The notes under the pieces are model-generated. The model did not search any database, had not been told where the DNA came from, and worked only from the letters and a program-made list of their open reading frames with translations. From Bacteroidota bacterium (GTDB taxonomy: Bacteria > Bacteroidota > Ignavibacteria > OLB7): 54,396 nt of DNA. A program made the position numbers and the translations under genes. Positions 32,975-41,483 of this stretch are shown in pieces (position 1 is the stretch's first letter; each line of letters opens with the position of its first letter). The stretch lies in NCBI GenBank assembly GCA_018266795.1, contig JAFDZV010000032.1, forward strand, positions 1 through 54,396. Direction: 5' to 3'.

Positions 32975-35434
32975 ATGGCAAACACACCCGAACGTCTTGT
33001 TCCCGTAACGCTGGAAGAGGAGATGCGCTCGTCGTATCTCGACTACTCGATGTCGGTGATCGTTTCGCGCGCGCTTCCGGATGTGCGCGACGGATTGAAG
33101 CCGGTGCATCGGCGCGTTCTGTATTCGATGTCCGAACTGGGACTTGCGCCGAACCGGCCGTACAAGAAGTCCGCCCGTATCGTCGGCGAGACGATGGGCA
33201 AGTACCACCCGCACGGCGACAGCGCGATCTACGACACATTGGTCCGCATGGCGCAGGATTTTTCCATGCGCCACATGTTGGTGGACGGCCAGGGGAATTT
33301 CGGTTCGGTTGACGGCGACCCGCCGGCGGCAATGCGCTACACCGAAGCGCGGCTGACCACGATCGCCAACGAAATGTTGCGCGATATCGACAAGAACACG
33401 GTGGACTTCATCCCCAACTTCGACGATTCGCTGCAGCAGCCGTCCGTGCTTCCGGCCAACTTCCCGAACCTGCTCGTCAACGGCAGTTCCGGCATTGCCG
33501 TGGGCATGGCCACCAACATTCCTCCGCACAACCTCGGCGAGGTGGTGGATGGGCTGGTCTCCATGATCGACGATCCGAACGTGACGGTGGACGAGCTGAT
33601 GAAGCATGTGAAGGCGCCGGATTTCCCGACCGGCGGCATCATCTACGGTTACGACGGCGTTGCAGAGGCATACCGTACCGGGCGCGGGCGCGTGGTGATG
33701 CGCGCCAAGGTGGCCACGGAGGTTCTGAAGTCCGGCAAGGAGCAGCTCGTGGTTTCGGAGCTGCCGTATCAGGTGAACAAGGCAACGTTGATCGAGAAGA
33801 TTGCGGACCTGGTTCGCGAGAAGAAGCTGGAGGATATCGCCAACATTCGCGACGAGTCCGATCGCGACGGCCTCCGGATCGTGATCGAACTGAAGCGCGA
33901 CGCGGCTCCGGAAGTGGTGATGAACAACCTCTACAAGCACACGTCGCTGCAGCAGACCTTCGGCGTGATCATGCTTGCGCTGGTTGAGGGACGGCCGCGG
34001 ATTCTGACGCTGCGCGACATCATGGAGCAGTTCCTGAAGCACAGGAACGAAGTGATTGTTCGCCGCACACAGTTCGATCTGGATGCCGCCGAACGCCGCG
34101 CCCACATCCTGGAAGGTTACATCATCGCCCTCGACAACATCGACGAGGTAATCGAGACCATCAAGAAGTCGCGCGACGTCGAGACCGCGAAGCAGAACCT
34201 GATGAAGCGCTTCGGGCTTTCGGAGATCCAGTCAAAGGCGATCCTGGATATGCGCCTGCAGCGTCTCACGGGCCTGGAGCGCGAGAAGATCATGCAGGAG
34301 TACCGCGAGACGATCGAGCTGATCGAGCGTCTGCGTTCGATCCTCGCATCGAAGGATCTCCAGATGCGCATCATCCGCGAGGAGCTGGTGGAGTTGAAGT
34401 CGCGCTACGGCGACGCCCGCCGCACGGACATCATCATCGACTACCGCGACTTCTCGATCGAGGAGCTCATCGCGCAGGAAGATATGGTGGTGACGATCTC
34501 GCACGCCGGCTTCATCAAACGGTTCCCCGTATCCGGCTATCGCAGGCAGCAGCGCGGCGGCAAGGGAGTTACAGGGATGCAGACACGCGAGGATGATTTC
34601 ATCGAGCATCTCTTCGTCGGCTCCACGCATCACTACCTGGTGTTCTTCACCGATCGCGGACGCTGTTTCCGTTTGAAGATCTACGAGATCCCGGAGGCGG
34701 GGCGCGCGTCGAAGGGACGTTCGCTGGCGAATCTGCTGCCGAAGGAGAAGGAGGAGAAGGTGACGGCCATCCTCTCCGTCAAATCGTTCGACACCGATGA
34801 ATCGATCATCATGGTAACCGAGCAGGGGGTGGTGAAGAAGACGCAGATCCGCGACTTCGCCAACATCCGCTCCAGCGGCATCATCGCCATCAACCTGAAC
34901 GATGGCGACAGCCTTGTGGCCACACGCCTCACCGATGGAGACAACGACATCGTGATCGGCACGTTCCTCGGGATGGCGGTCCGCTTCCGCGAGTCCGACG
35001 TACGCGACATGGGGCGCGGCGCCACCGGTGTCCGCGGCGTTACGCTTGCCGACGGCGATCATGTGATCGAGATGGTTGCTGTGAAACGCGCCGATTCCAA
35101 TCTGCTCATCGTCAGCCAGAACGGCTACGGCAAGCGGAGCCAGGTGAGCGACTTCCGCCTGACCAAGCGAGGCGGCAAGGGGGTGATCTCCATGAACGCC
35201 ACGGAGAAGACCGGCAATGTGGTGGCGATGAAGGAGGTTGGCGACGCCGACGACATCGTGGTGATGACGGAGAAGGGGATGGTGATTCGGCAGCATATCG
35301 CGGAGATCCGTGTGCTGGGCAGAAACACCCAGGGGGTGCGTCTGATTCGCATGAACGAGGGAGACCGGATTACCGGCGTTGCGGTTGTTCCAACCGACAG
35401 CGGATCGGAAGAGGGGGAGGAGGTGGAAGAGTAA
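32975..35434 (+). CDS. gyrA: DNA gyrase subunit A
   Basis: Breakage-reunion subunit of gyrase. The 819-residue product has a winged-helix domain with catalytic Y122 ([10 protein letters not shown]), the quinolone region [12 protein letters not shown] with Ser83 and Asp87 as in susceptible E. coli, and a C-terminal beta-pinwheel carrying the GyrA box QRGGKGV and a second RGGKGVISM. The acidic tail ([10 protein letters not shown]) is typical. The GyrA box argues for gyrase rather than topoisomerase IV. gyrB is not in the window. Confidence 0.97.
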   Translation: MANTPERLVPVTLEEEMRSSYLDYSMSVIVSRALPDVRDGLKPVHRRVLYSMSELGLAPNRPYKKSARIVGETMGKYHPHGDSAIYDTLVRMAQDFSMRHMLVDGQGNFGSVDGDPPAAMRYTEARLTTIANEMLRDIDKNTVDFIPNFDDSLQQPSVLPANFPNLLVNGSSGIAVGMATNIPPHNLGEVVDGLVSMIDDPNVTVDELMKHVKAPDFPTGGIIYGYDGVAEAYRTGRGRVVMRAKVATEVLKSGKEQLVVSELPYQVNKATLIEKIADLVREKKLEDIANIRDESDRDGLRIVIELKRDAAPEVVMNNLYKHTSLQQTFGVIMLALVEGRPRILTLRDIMEQFLKHRNEVIVRRTQFDLDAAERRAHILEGYIIALDNIDEVIETIKKSRDVETAKQNLMKRFGLSEIQSKAILDMRLQRLTGLEREKIMQEYRETIELIERLRSILASKDLQMRIIREELVELKSRYGDARRTDIIIDYRDFSIEELIAQEDMVVTISHAGFIKRFPVSGYRRQQRGGKGVTGMQTREDDFIEHLFVGSTHHYLVFFTDRGRCFRLKIYEIPEAGRASKGRSLANLLPKEKEEKVTAILSVKSFDTDESIIMVTEQGVVKKTQIRDFANIRSSGIIAINLNDGDSLVATRLTDGDNDIVIGTFLGMAVRFRESDVRDMGRGATGVRGVTLADGDHVIEMVAVKRADSNLLIVSQNGYGKRSQVSDFRLTKRGGKGVISMNATEKTGNVVAMKEVGDADDIVVMTEKGMVIRQHIAEIRVLGRNTQGVRLIRMNEGDRITGVAVVPTDSGSEEGEEVEE

Positions 35435-35440
35435 CCCGAC

Positions 35441-35471
35441 TTGCACAGTTACGCGGCGTCGAGTATCATTG
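35441..35471 (+). promoter_or_regulatory. Putative tRNA-Leu promoter
   Basis: TTG, 20 bases, then TATCATTG, close to the Bacteroidota -33/-7 pattern, with the tRNA 35 bases further on. Confidence 0.45.
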
Positions 35472-35506
35472 TGGCCCGATTTCAGCCCCGTGAACTCGGC
35501 GCCGAC

Positions 35507-35595
35507 GCAGGAGTGGCGGAATTGGCAGACGCGCTGGACTCAAAATCCAGTGGGCTTTAAAACCCGTGCGGGTTCGACCCCCGCCTCCTGTACCA
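35507..35595 (+). tRNA. tRNA-Leu (anticodon CAA)
   Basis: Cloverleaf with acceptor stem GCAGGAG/CTCCTGT, D-arm starting TGGCGGAATTGGCAGACGC, anticodon stem CTGGA/TCCAG around CTCAAAA (anticodon CAA, reads UUG), a long class II variable arm (GGGCTTTAAAACCC) and T-arm GCGGGTTCGACCCCCGC. The terminal CCA is encoded. Confidence 0.97.
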
Positions 35596-35597
35596 GA

Positions 35598-35619
35598 CAA
35601 CGGCTCTTCGGAGCCGTTG
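35598..35619 (+). terminator. TTCG-tetraloop hairpin after tRNA-Leu
   Basis: CAACGGCTC-TTCG-GAGCCGTTG, a perfect 9-bp stem three bases after CCA. There is no T-tract, so it may be a processing or stabilising hairpin rather than a full terminator. Confidence 0.55.
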
Positions 35620-35624
35620 CGCGT

Positions 35625-35857
35625 TTATGACTCGAGGCAATTCATCAGCCGGCCGTGCGTCGTTGATAGGCCGAAGTTGTGACAAAGCAACTCGCAGGAA
35701 GGGAGGGGCTTGTGGAGAAAAGGCGAAAGGCGTAGCTTTGTTGTTCTTTCGCTGGGCCGGCAGTCACTGGCCACGGCGATTCGTGGGAACAACTCGTAGA
35801 AGCCGCCCCTGGCGGATGACCGAATAGAAGGCGCCTGCCATCGGTCGCCTTTTTTTG
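35625..35857 (+). ncRNA. Candidate structured RNA between tRNA-Leu and its terminator
   Basis: Between the tRNA hairpin and an intrinsic terminator lie about 200 bases with many local pairings: GTTG-tgacaaag-CAAC, ACAAAGC with GCTTTGT, GCGAAAG with CTTTCGC, GGCC-ggcagtcact-GGCC and AGGGGC with GCCCCT. A 66-codon frame spans it but has no sensible protein features. It could be a tRNA 3' trailer or a small RNA; I cannot name a family. No other gene occupies 35596-35906. Confidence 0.3.
35828..35857 (+). terminator. Intrinsic terminator
   Basis: AAGGCG and CGCCTT around a 12-base loop, running straight into eight T residues. It is the best intrinsic terminator in the window and ends the tRNA-Leu transcription unit. 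Confidence 0.8.
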
Positions 35858-35906
35858 TTGCCCACGACGGCGACAGCTTCAATCAACTGCAAATCACGAT
35901 CGGGAT

Positions 35907-36077
35907 ATGGCAAAGACGCAAACCTTCGTCGACAAGAGCAAGAAGAAGGGTGTTTCGGATTTGATCTCGGTCAAGGTCGTGACCACTGAGCGCTCCGAGA
36001 AGGGAACGGTAAAGTTCAACGAGCGCTTCGTCAAGGTGAAGGACCTGGCTGAGGTGGAGAAGGCGGTAAAGGGATAA
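35907..36077 (+). CDS. DUF4295-like small protein, candidate ribosomal protein (bL38-like)
   Basis: A 56-codon frame with product beginning MAKTQTFVDKSKKKGVSDL and ending AEVEKAVKG. It is highly basic and lies directly upstream of rpmE and rpsR. Its middle (VKVVTTERSEKGTVKFNERFV) resembles the DUF4295 proteins of Bacteroidota (KVIKMVKSPKTGAYTFKEEIV pattern), which I recall as a ribosomal protein named bL38 in Flavobacterium. The N-terminal MAKxQxF also suits this. Assignment is by eye and uncertain, but codon use and context support a real gene. GGGATATGG at the start gives a weak ribosome-binding site. Confidence 0.7.
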   Translation: MAKTQTFVDKSKKKGVSDLISVKVVTTERSEKGTVKFNERFVKVKDLAEVEKAVKG

Positions 36078-36191
36078 TCTCCCGGACCGTACAGCCTCCG
36101 TGGCATACAGCACGACGATATCATTCCGTGGCTGCGTTGCGGCTGGTTCATTAGACGTGTCTCAACAGTAGAGCTATTCCTCAGGAAAGCA

Positions 36192-36437
36192 ATGAAAGAA
36201 GGCATCCATCCGAAGTATATGGCCGCGCACGTTACCTGTGTCTGCGGTGCTTCCTTCGTAACCCGATCCACGGTTGGCGACATCAAGCTGGAAATCTGTT
36301 CCGAGTGCCATCCGTTCTACACCGGCCGCCAGAAGGTGATCGACACCGCCGGTCGTATCGACCGCTTCAATCAGCGGTTCCAGAAGTCCAAGGGCATTCA
36401 GGCCGCGAAGCAGGAGAAGGCCGAGCAGAAGGCCTGA
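36192..36437 (+). CDS. rpmE: 50S ribosomal protein bL31
   Basis: An 81-residue large-subunit protein beginning [16 protein letters not shown]. It keeps the zinc-binding form (CVCGASF and [12 protein letters not shown]), so it is the C+ type replaced by C- paralogues under zinc starvation. The basic C-terminal extension ([18 protein letters not shown]) is longer than average. Downstream of the DUF4295-like gene and 70 bases before rpsR. Confidence 0.96.
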   Translation: MKEGIHPKYMAAHVTCVCGASFVTRSTVGDIKLEICSECHPFYTGRQKVIDTAGRIDRFNQRFQKSKGIQAAKQEKAEQKA

Positions 36438-36507
36438 TCGCCCGCAACGCGATCCATCGACGCTATTAACGTTTCCAGTACATACAGCAACCTGAACACA
36501 ATCTCAG

Positions 36508-36798
36508 ATGCGACGTAGCAATTCTTTCGATAGCCGCAACGGTCGTCCGGGAGCAGACGGCCAGCTCCGTCAGAAGCGGAACGATCCTCCCCGTCGTAAG
36601 CGCAATCCGCTGAAGGGGATCGAGTACGTTGACTACACGAACACGAAGCTCCTGCAGCGTTTCATCAACGATCAGGGGAAGATTCTCCCGAAGCGCATCA
36701 CGGGCGTCACGGCGAAGCAGCAGCGTGCGGTATCGCGTGCGGTAAAGTATGCTCGCCACCTCGCGCTCCTGCCGTTCGTTACGGACGACGCGCGCTGA
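36508..36798 (+). CDS. rpsR: 30S ribosomal protein bS18
   Basis: A 96-residue small-subunit protein. The core [38 protein letters not shown] and [23 protein letters not shown] is typical of S18. The N-terminal 30 residues are basic and longer than in E. coli. It usually travels with rpsF and rplI; here it pairs with rpmE instead. A strong terminator hairpin follows about 110 bases downstream. Confidence 0.96.
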   Translation: MRRSNSFDSRNGRPGADGQLRQKRNDPPRRKRNPLKGIEYVDYTNTKLLQRFINDQGKILPKRITGVTAKQQRAVSRAVKYARHLALLPFVTDDAR

Positions 36799-36909
36799 CA
36801 CACGTTCCGCGGCATCGAATGCTTCGCGCTGCCGTTGCCGGCACCGGGCATTCCGGATGTCGATGGAACATGTGGGATGTGATCCCTGCTGGATTCACGG
36901 ATAACGATT

Positions 36910-36953
36910 CGGGGCATTGGGTTGTTCGTTCAACCCGATGCCCCGTTCTGTTT
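36910..36953. terminator. Bidirectional terminator between rpsR and rpe
   Basis: GGGGCATTGGGTTG and CAACCCGATGCCCC form a 14-bp stem (one G-U) with loop TTCGTT, followed by GTTCTGTTT. It lies between convergent genes. Confidence 0.75.
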
Positions 36954-36997
36954 ATCGGCGAACGGATGCGCGCCGCGATATGCCTCCGTGGTCGGGA

Positions 36998-37663
36998 TCA
37001 GGAGCAGAGTTCGCGCATCCTGCGCAGTGTGTTCACCGGATCGGGTGTTCCGAACACACCGGACCCGCTTACGATCACATCCACTCCCGCCTCGTAGACT
37101 TCCCGCACATTCTCCAGCTTGATCCCGCCGTCCGCCTCGATCAGGCAGGTGCCGTTGCCGGCATCATCCAGCATCCGGCGAACGGTCCGCGCGCGCCGGA
37201 AAAGCGATGGGATGAACGACTGGCCGCCGAATCCGGGCTCTACCGACATCAGCAGCACCATGTCCACATCCGGCAGTATCTCCTCGATTGCTGAGAGCGA
37301 GGTTGCGGGGTTCAATGCCACGCCGGGATGTACGCCCAGGGAACGGATAAGCTGAACCGTGCGATGCAGATGTATAGCTGCCTCCACATGCACCGTGATC
37401 CATGCGGCTCCTGCCTCCGCAAAGGCCTCCACATACCGATCGGGATCGCTGATCATCAGATGGCAGTCCAGCGGGAGCTCCGTGACGCTCTTCAACGCCT
37501 GAACCACCGGCGGACCGATGGTGATGTTCGGCACGAAGTGGCCGTCCATCACGTCAACATGCAGGAAGTCCGCGCCCCCTTCCTCCATCCTCCTGACGTC
37601 GTCGGCGAGTCGTGTGAAGTTGGCGGAGAGAAGTGAGGGGGCCAGATACACGCGGCGGGTCAT
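36998..37663 (-). CDS. rpe: Ribulose-phosphate 3-epimerase
   Basis: Interconverts ribulose-5-P and xylulose-5-P in the pentose phosphate and Calvin pathways. The 221-residue TIM barrel shows APSLLSANFTRLADDVRRME, the metal ligands in LHVDVMDGHFVPNITIGPP and HLMI, VLLMSVEPGFGGQSF, and EADGGIKLENV. The start overlaps the stop of the Lon-like gene by four bases (ATGA), so the two are co-translated. Confidence 0.96.
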   Translation of the reverse strand: MTRRVYLAPSLLSANFTRLADDVRRMEEGGADFLHVDVMDGHFVPNITIGPPVVQALKSVTELPLDCHLMISDPDRYVEAFAEAGAAWITVHVEAAIHLHRTVQLIRSLGVHPGVALNPATSLSAIEEILPDVDMVLLMSVEPGFGGQSFIPSLFRRARTVRRMLDDAGNGTCLIEADGGIKLENVREVYEAGVDVIVSGSGVFGTPDPVNTLRRMRELCS

Positions 37664-40212
37664 GCGAAGTCCTCCGGGTTCGGTTCGTCCACATCGTCGC
37701 TGTTGCCGTTCAAGTCCGGCTCCTGAACGGGGAGCAGTGCGGCACGCGGGCCTTCGGTGAACGGCACCGGCATGGAGCGCTTGAGCGATTCCGCGAGCTC
37801 TGCAAGGCGCGCCTCCACCAACGCGTTGATGGTGCCCGCCGGGTATTCGCCATGTTCGTCCGGTGCGCCGGCTGCAACGCCGGTGAGGATCTCGATTCCC
37901 TGATCGATGGAGGAGACGGAATAGACGTGGAACCGTCCTTCGCCAACCGCTTCCACCACTTCATCGGAGAGCATCAGGTCCGAAACGTTCTGCGTCGGTA
38001 TCAGCACGCCCTGCGTGCCGGTGAGGCCGCGGAGACGGCAGACATCGAAGAAGCCCTCGATCTTCTCCTTCACACCACCGATCGGCTGTATCTCCCCCCA
38101 CTGATTCACCGAGCCGGTAACAGCCAGGTCCTGCCGGATCGGAACGCGGCTCAGCGCGGAGAGGAGCGCGTATACTTCGGTGCTCGAGGCGGAATCGCCC
38201 TCGACCCCGCCGTACGACTGCTCGAACACGATCGATGCGGACAGGGCGAGCGGCCTGGTTTGTGCGAAGCGATTCCGGAAGAACCCGTTCAGGATCATCG
38301 TCCCCTTGTTGTAGATGCTCCCGCCGAGCTGAGCCTCGCGATCGATGTTGATGATTCCCTGCGTTCCAACGGAGACGGTGGCCGTAATACGCGAGGGTTT
38401 GCCGAAGCTGGTCTGGCCGGTGCTGTACACTGCCAGACCGTTGATCTGCCCCACGCGGCGGCCGGACGTGTCGATCATCATCACGCCGCTCGTGATCTGC
38501 TCCAGCGTCTTCTCCTTCCAGAGCGAGTTGCGATCGGCCATCATCACGTACGCCTTCTCGACATGATAGCGGCTCACGATCTCCGCTCCCTCCGCCTCGG
38601 CCCAGAAGCTGGACTCGCGCAGCAGGTCCGCGATGTCGCTGAACCGGAGCGAGATCTTCCTGATGTTGCCGGCGCGCTCCACCGCATACTCCACAACGGC
38701 GGCAACGCTCTCGCGTTCGAACTGCAGCAGATTCTCCTCGTCGCAGATCCGCCGTATGAACCGCGCATAGTCGACCAGGATTTCATCCGTGCGGTTGATC
38801 TCATAGTCGAACTGCGCGTTGATCTTGAAGATCTTCCGGAAGTCCTCCTCGCCATCGAACAGCGCCTGGTACAGACGCGAGTCGCCGATCATGATCACTT
38901 TCACGTTCAGTTTGACCGGCTCCGGCTTCAGCGCTGACGTGGCCGCGCTCGAGGTCTGGAAGAAGCTCTCGATGGGCTGTATCTCCAGCTTCCGGTTCAA
39001 CAGAATGCGCTTCAGCGCCTTCCAGACGCCGGCCTCGGAGAGCGCATCGGTTGCGTTGATGATCAGGTAGCCGCCGTCGGCCTTCAGGAGCGATCCCCCC
39101 TTGATCTGCGTGAAGTCCGTGCTCCAGAATCCCGTCCGCTGATCATAGACGCGCTCTATCGTACCGAAGAGATTGACGAACGTTGGCGTGGTCTCGATGA
39201 TGGCCGGGCTCCCGCTGGTGTTCGCGTTGTCGAGCACCACGTTCACCTTGTAGATCTTGAAGAGCTCCTGCTTCGCGGGATCTTCGTCTGCTTCCTCCTC
39301 GCCTGCCTGACGGAACTTCTCCAGATTCTCGAGAATGTCGTCGCGCACGTCGTCCAGATAGCTGCGCACTTCGTCGAATGGAAAACGGGAACGGAGATCG
39401 TCGATTGCCGGAAGCGTGATCACCTGCGCGGCCCCGTGCTCGTAGTCGGCGATGGAATGCTGGAACTCCTGCGAGAGCTGCATTCCCTGGCGTGCAAGGT
39501 CGTACAGGCCCGCGCTCAGCGTTTCGTACGTCGCCACCAGTTCCTTGGCCTGCTCCTCGGTGATGGTGCCGGCGGCAACTGCCTGCCCGAGCGTTTCAAT
39601 CGGGACCGGCTTCTCGTTGATCACCGGAAGGATCTCAGGCTGGATGGCTTCTCCGTTCTTCCGCTGCCCGAGCGTGAATCCGTGCGGGCGCAGGGTGGCG
39701 TCGAATGCATCCAGCATCTCCCGTTCGCGACCCTGGAATTCCTCCACGATACGCGTGCGCCCGGCGCGGAATTTCTCATCGTCGAACATCCGCGAGAGGT
39801 GGAGACGCAGATAGGTGATGGCCGCTCCAAGCGCCTTGTCGAAGCTGGCGGCCCTGCCGCGGGGAAACACCAGGAGTCGCGGAGAGTCGGGATGGCGGAA
39901 GTTGTTGACGTATGCGTAGTCGTGCGGGACGTTGAAGTTGGGGCGCATGCGCTCCACGATACTCTTGATCGTGGACATGCGGCCGGTTCCGGCCAGGCCG
40001 CTGACGAAGATGTTGTAGCCCGGCGAATAGATCTCCGCGCCGAGCGTGAGCGCCTCGATCGCGCGCCGCTGGCCGATGATGCCATCGAACGGATCGATGT
40101 GTGCAGTGGTAGGGAAGTCGAAGATGGCGGGGTCGGCATACCAGCGGAGTGAACCGGAGGGAAGCTCCGGATGTTTCGGCGCCGGGATAAGTGTATCGTT
40201 GGAATCGGCCAT
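37660..40212 (-). CDS. Lon-like ATP-dependent protease with AAA_32 domain (LonB/YcbZ type)
   Basis: An 850-residue protein. The N-terminal ATPase has GLAGTGRMST where classical Walker A motifs have GK(S/T); the arginine is common in the YcbZ/AAA_32 group. A long helical insertion follows (residues about 150-330), then ADGGYLIINATDALSE (Walker B-like). The C-terminal S16 domain has the catalytic dyad S674 in VEGDSASSTE and K717 in GGVKEKIEGFF, 43 residues apart as in Lon. There is no N-terminal LON substrate domain and no membrane segment. It is translationally coupled to rpe. An acidic tail ends the protein. Confidence 0.88.
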   Translation of the reverse strand: MADSNDTLIPAPKHPELPSGSLRWYADPAIFDFPTTAHIDPFDGIIGQRRAIEALTLGAEIYSPGYNIFVSGLAGTGRMSTIKSIVERMRPNFNVPHDYAYVNNFRHPDSPRLLVFPRGRAASFDKALGAAITYLRLHLSRMFDDEKFRAGRTRIVEEFQGREREMLDAFDATLRPHGFTLGQRKNGEAIQPEILPVINEKPVPIETLGQAVAAGTITEEQAKELVATYETLSAGLYDLARQGMQLSQEFQHSIADYEHGAAQVITLPAIDDLRSRFPFDEVRSYLDDVRDDILENLEKFRQAGEEEADEDPAKQELFKIYKVNVVLDNANTSGSPAIIETTPTFVNLFGTIERVYDQRTGFWSTDFTQIKGGSLLKADGGYLIINATDALSEAGVWKALKRILLNRKLEIQPIESFFQTSSAATSALKPEPVKLNVKVIMIGDSRLYQALFDGEEDFRKIFKINAQFDYEINRTDEILVDYARFIRRICDEENLLQFERESVAAVVEYAVERAGNIRKISLRFSDIADLLRESSFWAEAEGAEIVSRYHVEKAYVMMADRNSLWKEKTLEQITSGVMMIDTSGRRVGQINGLAVYSTGQTSFGKPSRITATVSVGTQGIINIDREAQLGGSIYNKGTMILNGFFRNRFAQTRPLALSASIVFEQSYGGVEGDSASSTEVYALLSALSRVPIRQDLAVTGSVNQWGEIQPIGGVKEKIEGFFDVCRLRGLTGTQGVLIPTQNVSDLMLSDEVVEAVGEGRFHVYSVSSIDQGIEILTGVAAGAPDEHGEYPAGTINALVEARLAELAESLKRSMPVPFTEGPRAALLPVQEPDLNGNSDDVDEPNPEDFA

Positions 40213-40229
40213 GTGGAATACTCACGTAA

Positions 40230-40297
40230 GAGTTCCTGACGTTCGGCGCTGCAAGGCCTGTAGACGAACAGGCGCAATCCGGTTTTGGCAGGAACTG
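40230..40297 (+). repeat. Dispersed 66-68 bp intergenic element, copy F
   Basis: GAGTTCCTGACGTTCGGCGC, then TGCAAGGCCTG, and CCGGTTTTGGCAGGAACTG at the right end. It starts 18 bases upstream of the Lon-like start codon and is one of the cleanest copies. Confidence 0.85.
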
Positions 40298-40482
40298 TAA
40301 GCTGGGCAAACGGCTGCGCAACCGGTCGTGTGCAGCCATGGCAGTCTTGTTCGGCCCCGCATAATAATCAACTGGTGGTTGAACGGAAACATTGAACGGA
40401 ATTCGCGATTGCATGCGAACGCAGTTCGTCACCACTGCACGTGTGAACGTACCGTATATTCGCGCGCTCAAACCAACGTAGC

Positions 40483-41478
40483 ATGCAACATCATACCGTC
40501 CGCACAGACTGGTCCGTGGCCGAGATCACGGAACTGTATCACACGCCGCTGCTCGCGCTCGTGGCCCGCGCATCCTCGGTTCACACCGTACATCATTCCT
40601 ATCGCGACATTCAATGCTGCACTCTTCTTTCGGTGAAGACCGGCGGCTGCCCGGAAGATTGCGCCTACTGCCCTCAGGCAGCGCGCTATGCGACCGGCGT
40701 GGACGTTCACAAGCTGATGGATGTCGGCACGGTGACACAGGCAGCCCAACGCGCCCGCGAGGCGGGTTCCACGCGCTTCTGCATGGGCGCGGCGTGGCGC
40801 GAGGTTCGCGACAACAGCGATTTCGATCGTGTTCTGGAGATGGTGACGCAGGTGCGCGCGCTCGGCCTGGAAGTGTGCTGCACGCTCGGCATGGTCACGG
40901 CCGATCAGGCGCGACGCCTGGCGGAGGCCGGCCTTACCGCGTACAATCACAACATCGATACCTCGAGTTCATTCTATGGTTCGGTGATCACCACGCGTGC
41001 GTTCGACGATCGCATCGATACCATTGCCAATGTGCGTGCAGCCGGATTGAGTGTATGCTCCGGCGGGATCATCGGCATGGGGGAGCGCGATGAGGACCGC
41101 ATCGGATTCCTTCACACGCTGGCAGGCTTCGATCCGCATCCCGAGAGCGTGCCGATCAACGTGCTGGTGCCGGTGGAGGGAACGCCGCTCGCCGACAGCG
41201 CCCCCGTTGATCCGTTCGATCTGGTTCGGATGGTTGCCTGCGCCCGCATCCTGATGCCGCGCTCGCGCGTGCGGCTCAGCGCCGGGCGCCTCTCGCTGAG
41301 CCACGAGGCACAGGCGCTGGCATTCCTTGCCGGAGCCAACTCCATCTTCACCGGCGAAAAGTTGCTCACCACTCCCAACCCCGGTACGGACTCTGATCAG
41401 GATCTCTTCCACAAGCTCGGCATTGTTCCAACACAGCCGTACAGCGTCGAGTTCAGCATCACGGAATCGGCGGAGTAG
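40483..41478 (+). CDS. bioB: Biotin synthase
   Basis: Radical-SAM enzyme inserting sulfur into dethiobiotin. The 331-residue product has the SAM cluster C56/C60/C63 in GGCPEDCAYCPQAARY, CMGAAWRE, CCTLGMVT (cluster ligands for the auxiliary 2Fe-2S), YNHNIDTSSSFYGSVITTRAFDDR, and SAGRLSLS. It heads a tight operon, with bioF starting five bases after its stop. No BirA-type operator is evident in the leader. TATATTCG at 40455-40462 could be its -7 box. Confidence 0.97.
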   Translation: MQHHTVRTDWSVAEITELYHTPLLALVARASSVHTVHHSYRDIQCCTLLSVKTGGCPEDCAYCPQAARYATGVDVHKLMDVGTVTQAAQRAREAGSTRFCMGAAWREVRDNSDFDRVLEMVTQVRALGLEVCCTLGMVTADQARRLAEAGLTAYNHNIDTSSSFYGSVITTRAFDDRIDTIANVRAAGLSVCSGGIIGMGERDEDRIGFLHTLAGFDPHPESVPINVLVPVEGTPLADSAPVDPFDLVRMVACARILMPRSRVRLSAGRLSLSHEAQALAFLAGANSIFTGEKLLTTPNPGTDSDQDLFHKLGIVPTQPYSVEFSITESAE

Positions 41479-41483
41479 CGATC

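Noticed and set aside
34232-35446. 404-codon minus-strand frame
   Set aside because: Antisense to the gyrA C-terminal domain, with no protein-like features.
35627-35827. 66-codon frame after tRNA-Leu
   Set aside because: Product is Arg/Gly/Ser-rich with no family features, and the stretch has many pairable segments, so an RNA is more likely than a protein.
40213-40482. Biotin riboswitch or BirA operator upstream of bioB
   Set aside because: No BirA-type palindrome (TTGTAAACC-like) is visible, and biotin riboswitches are not an established class. Only the dispersed element is found there.
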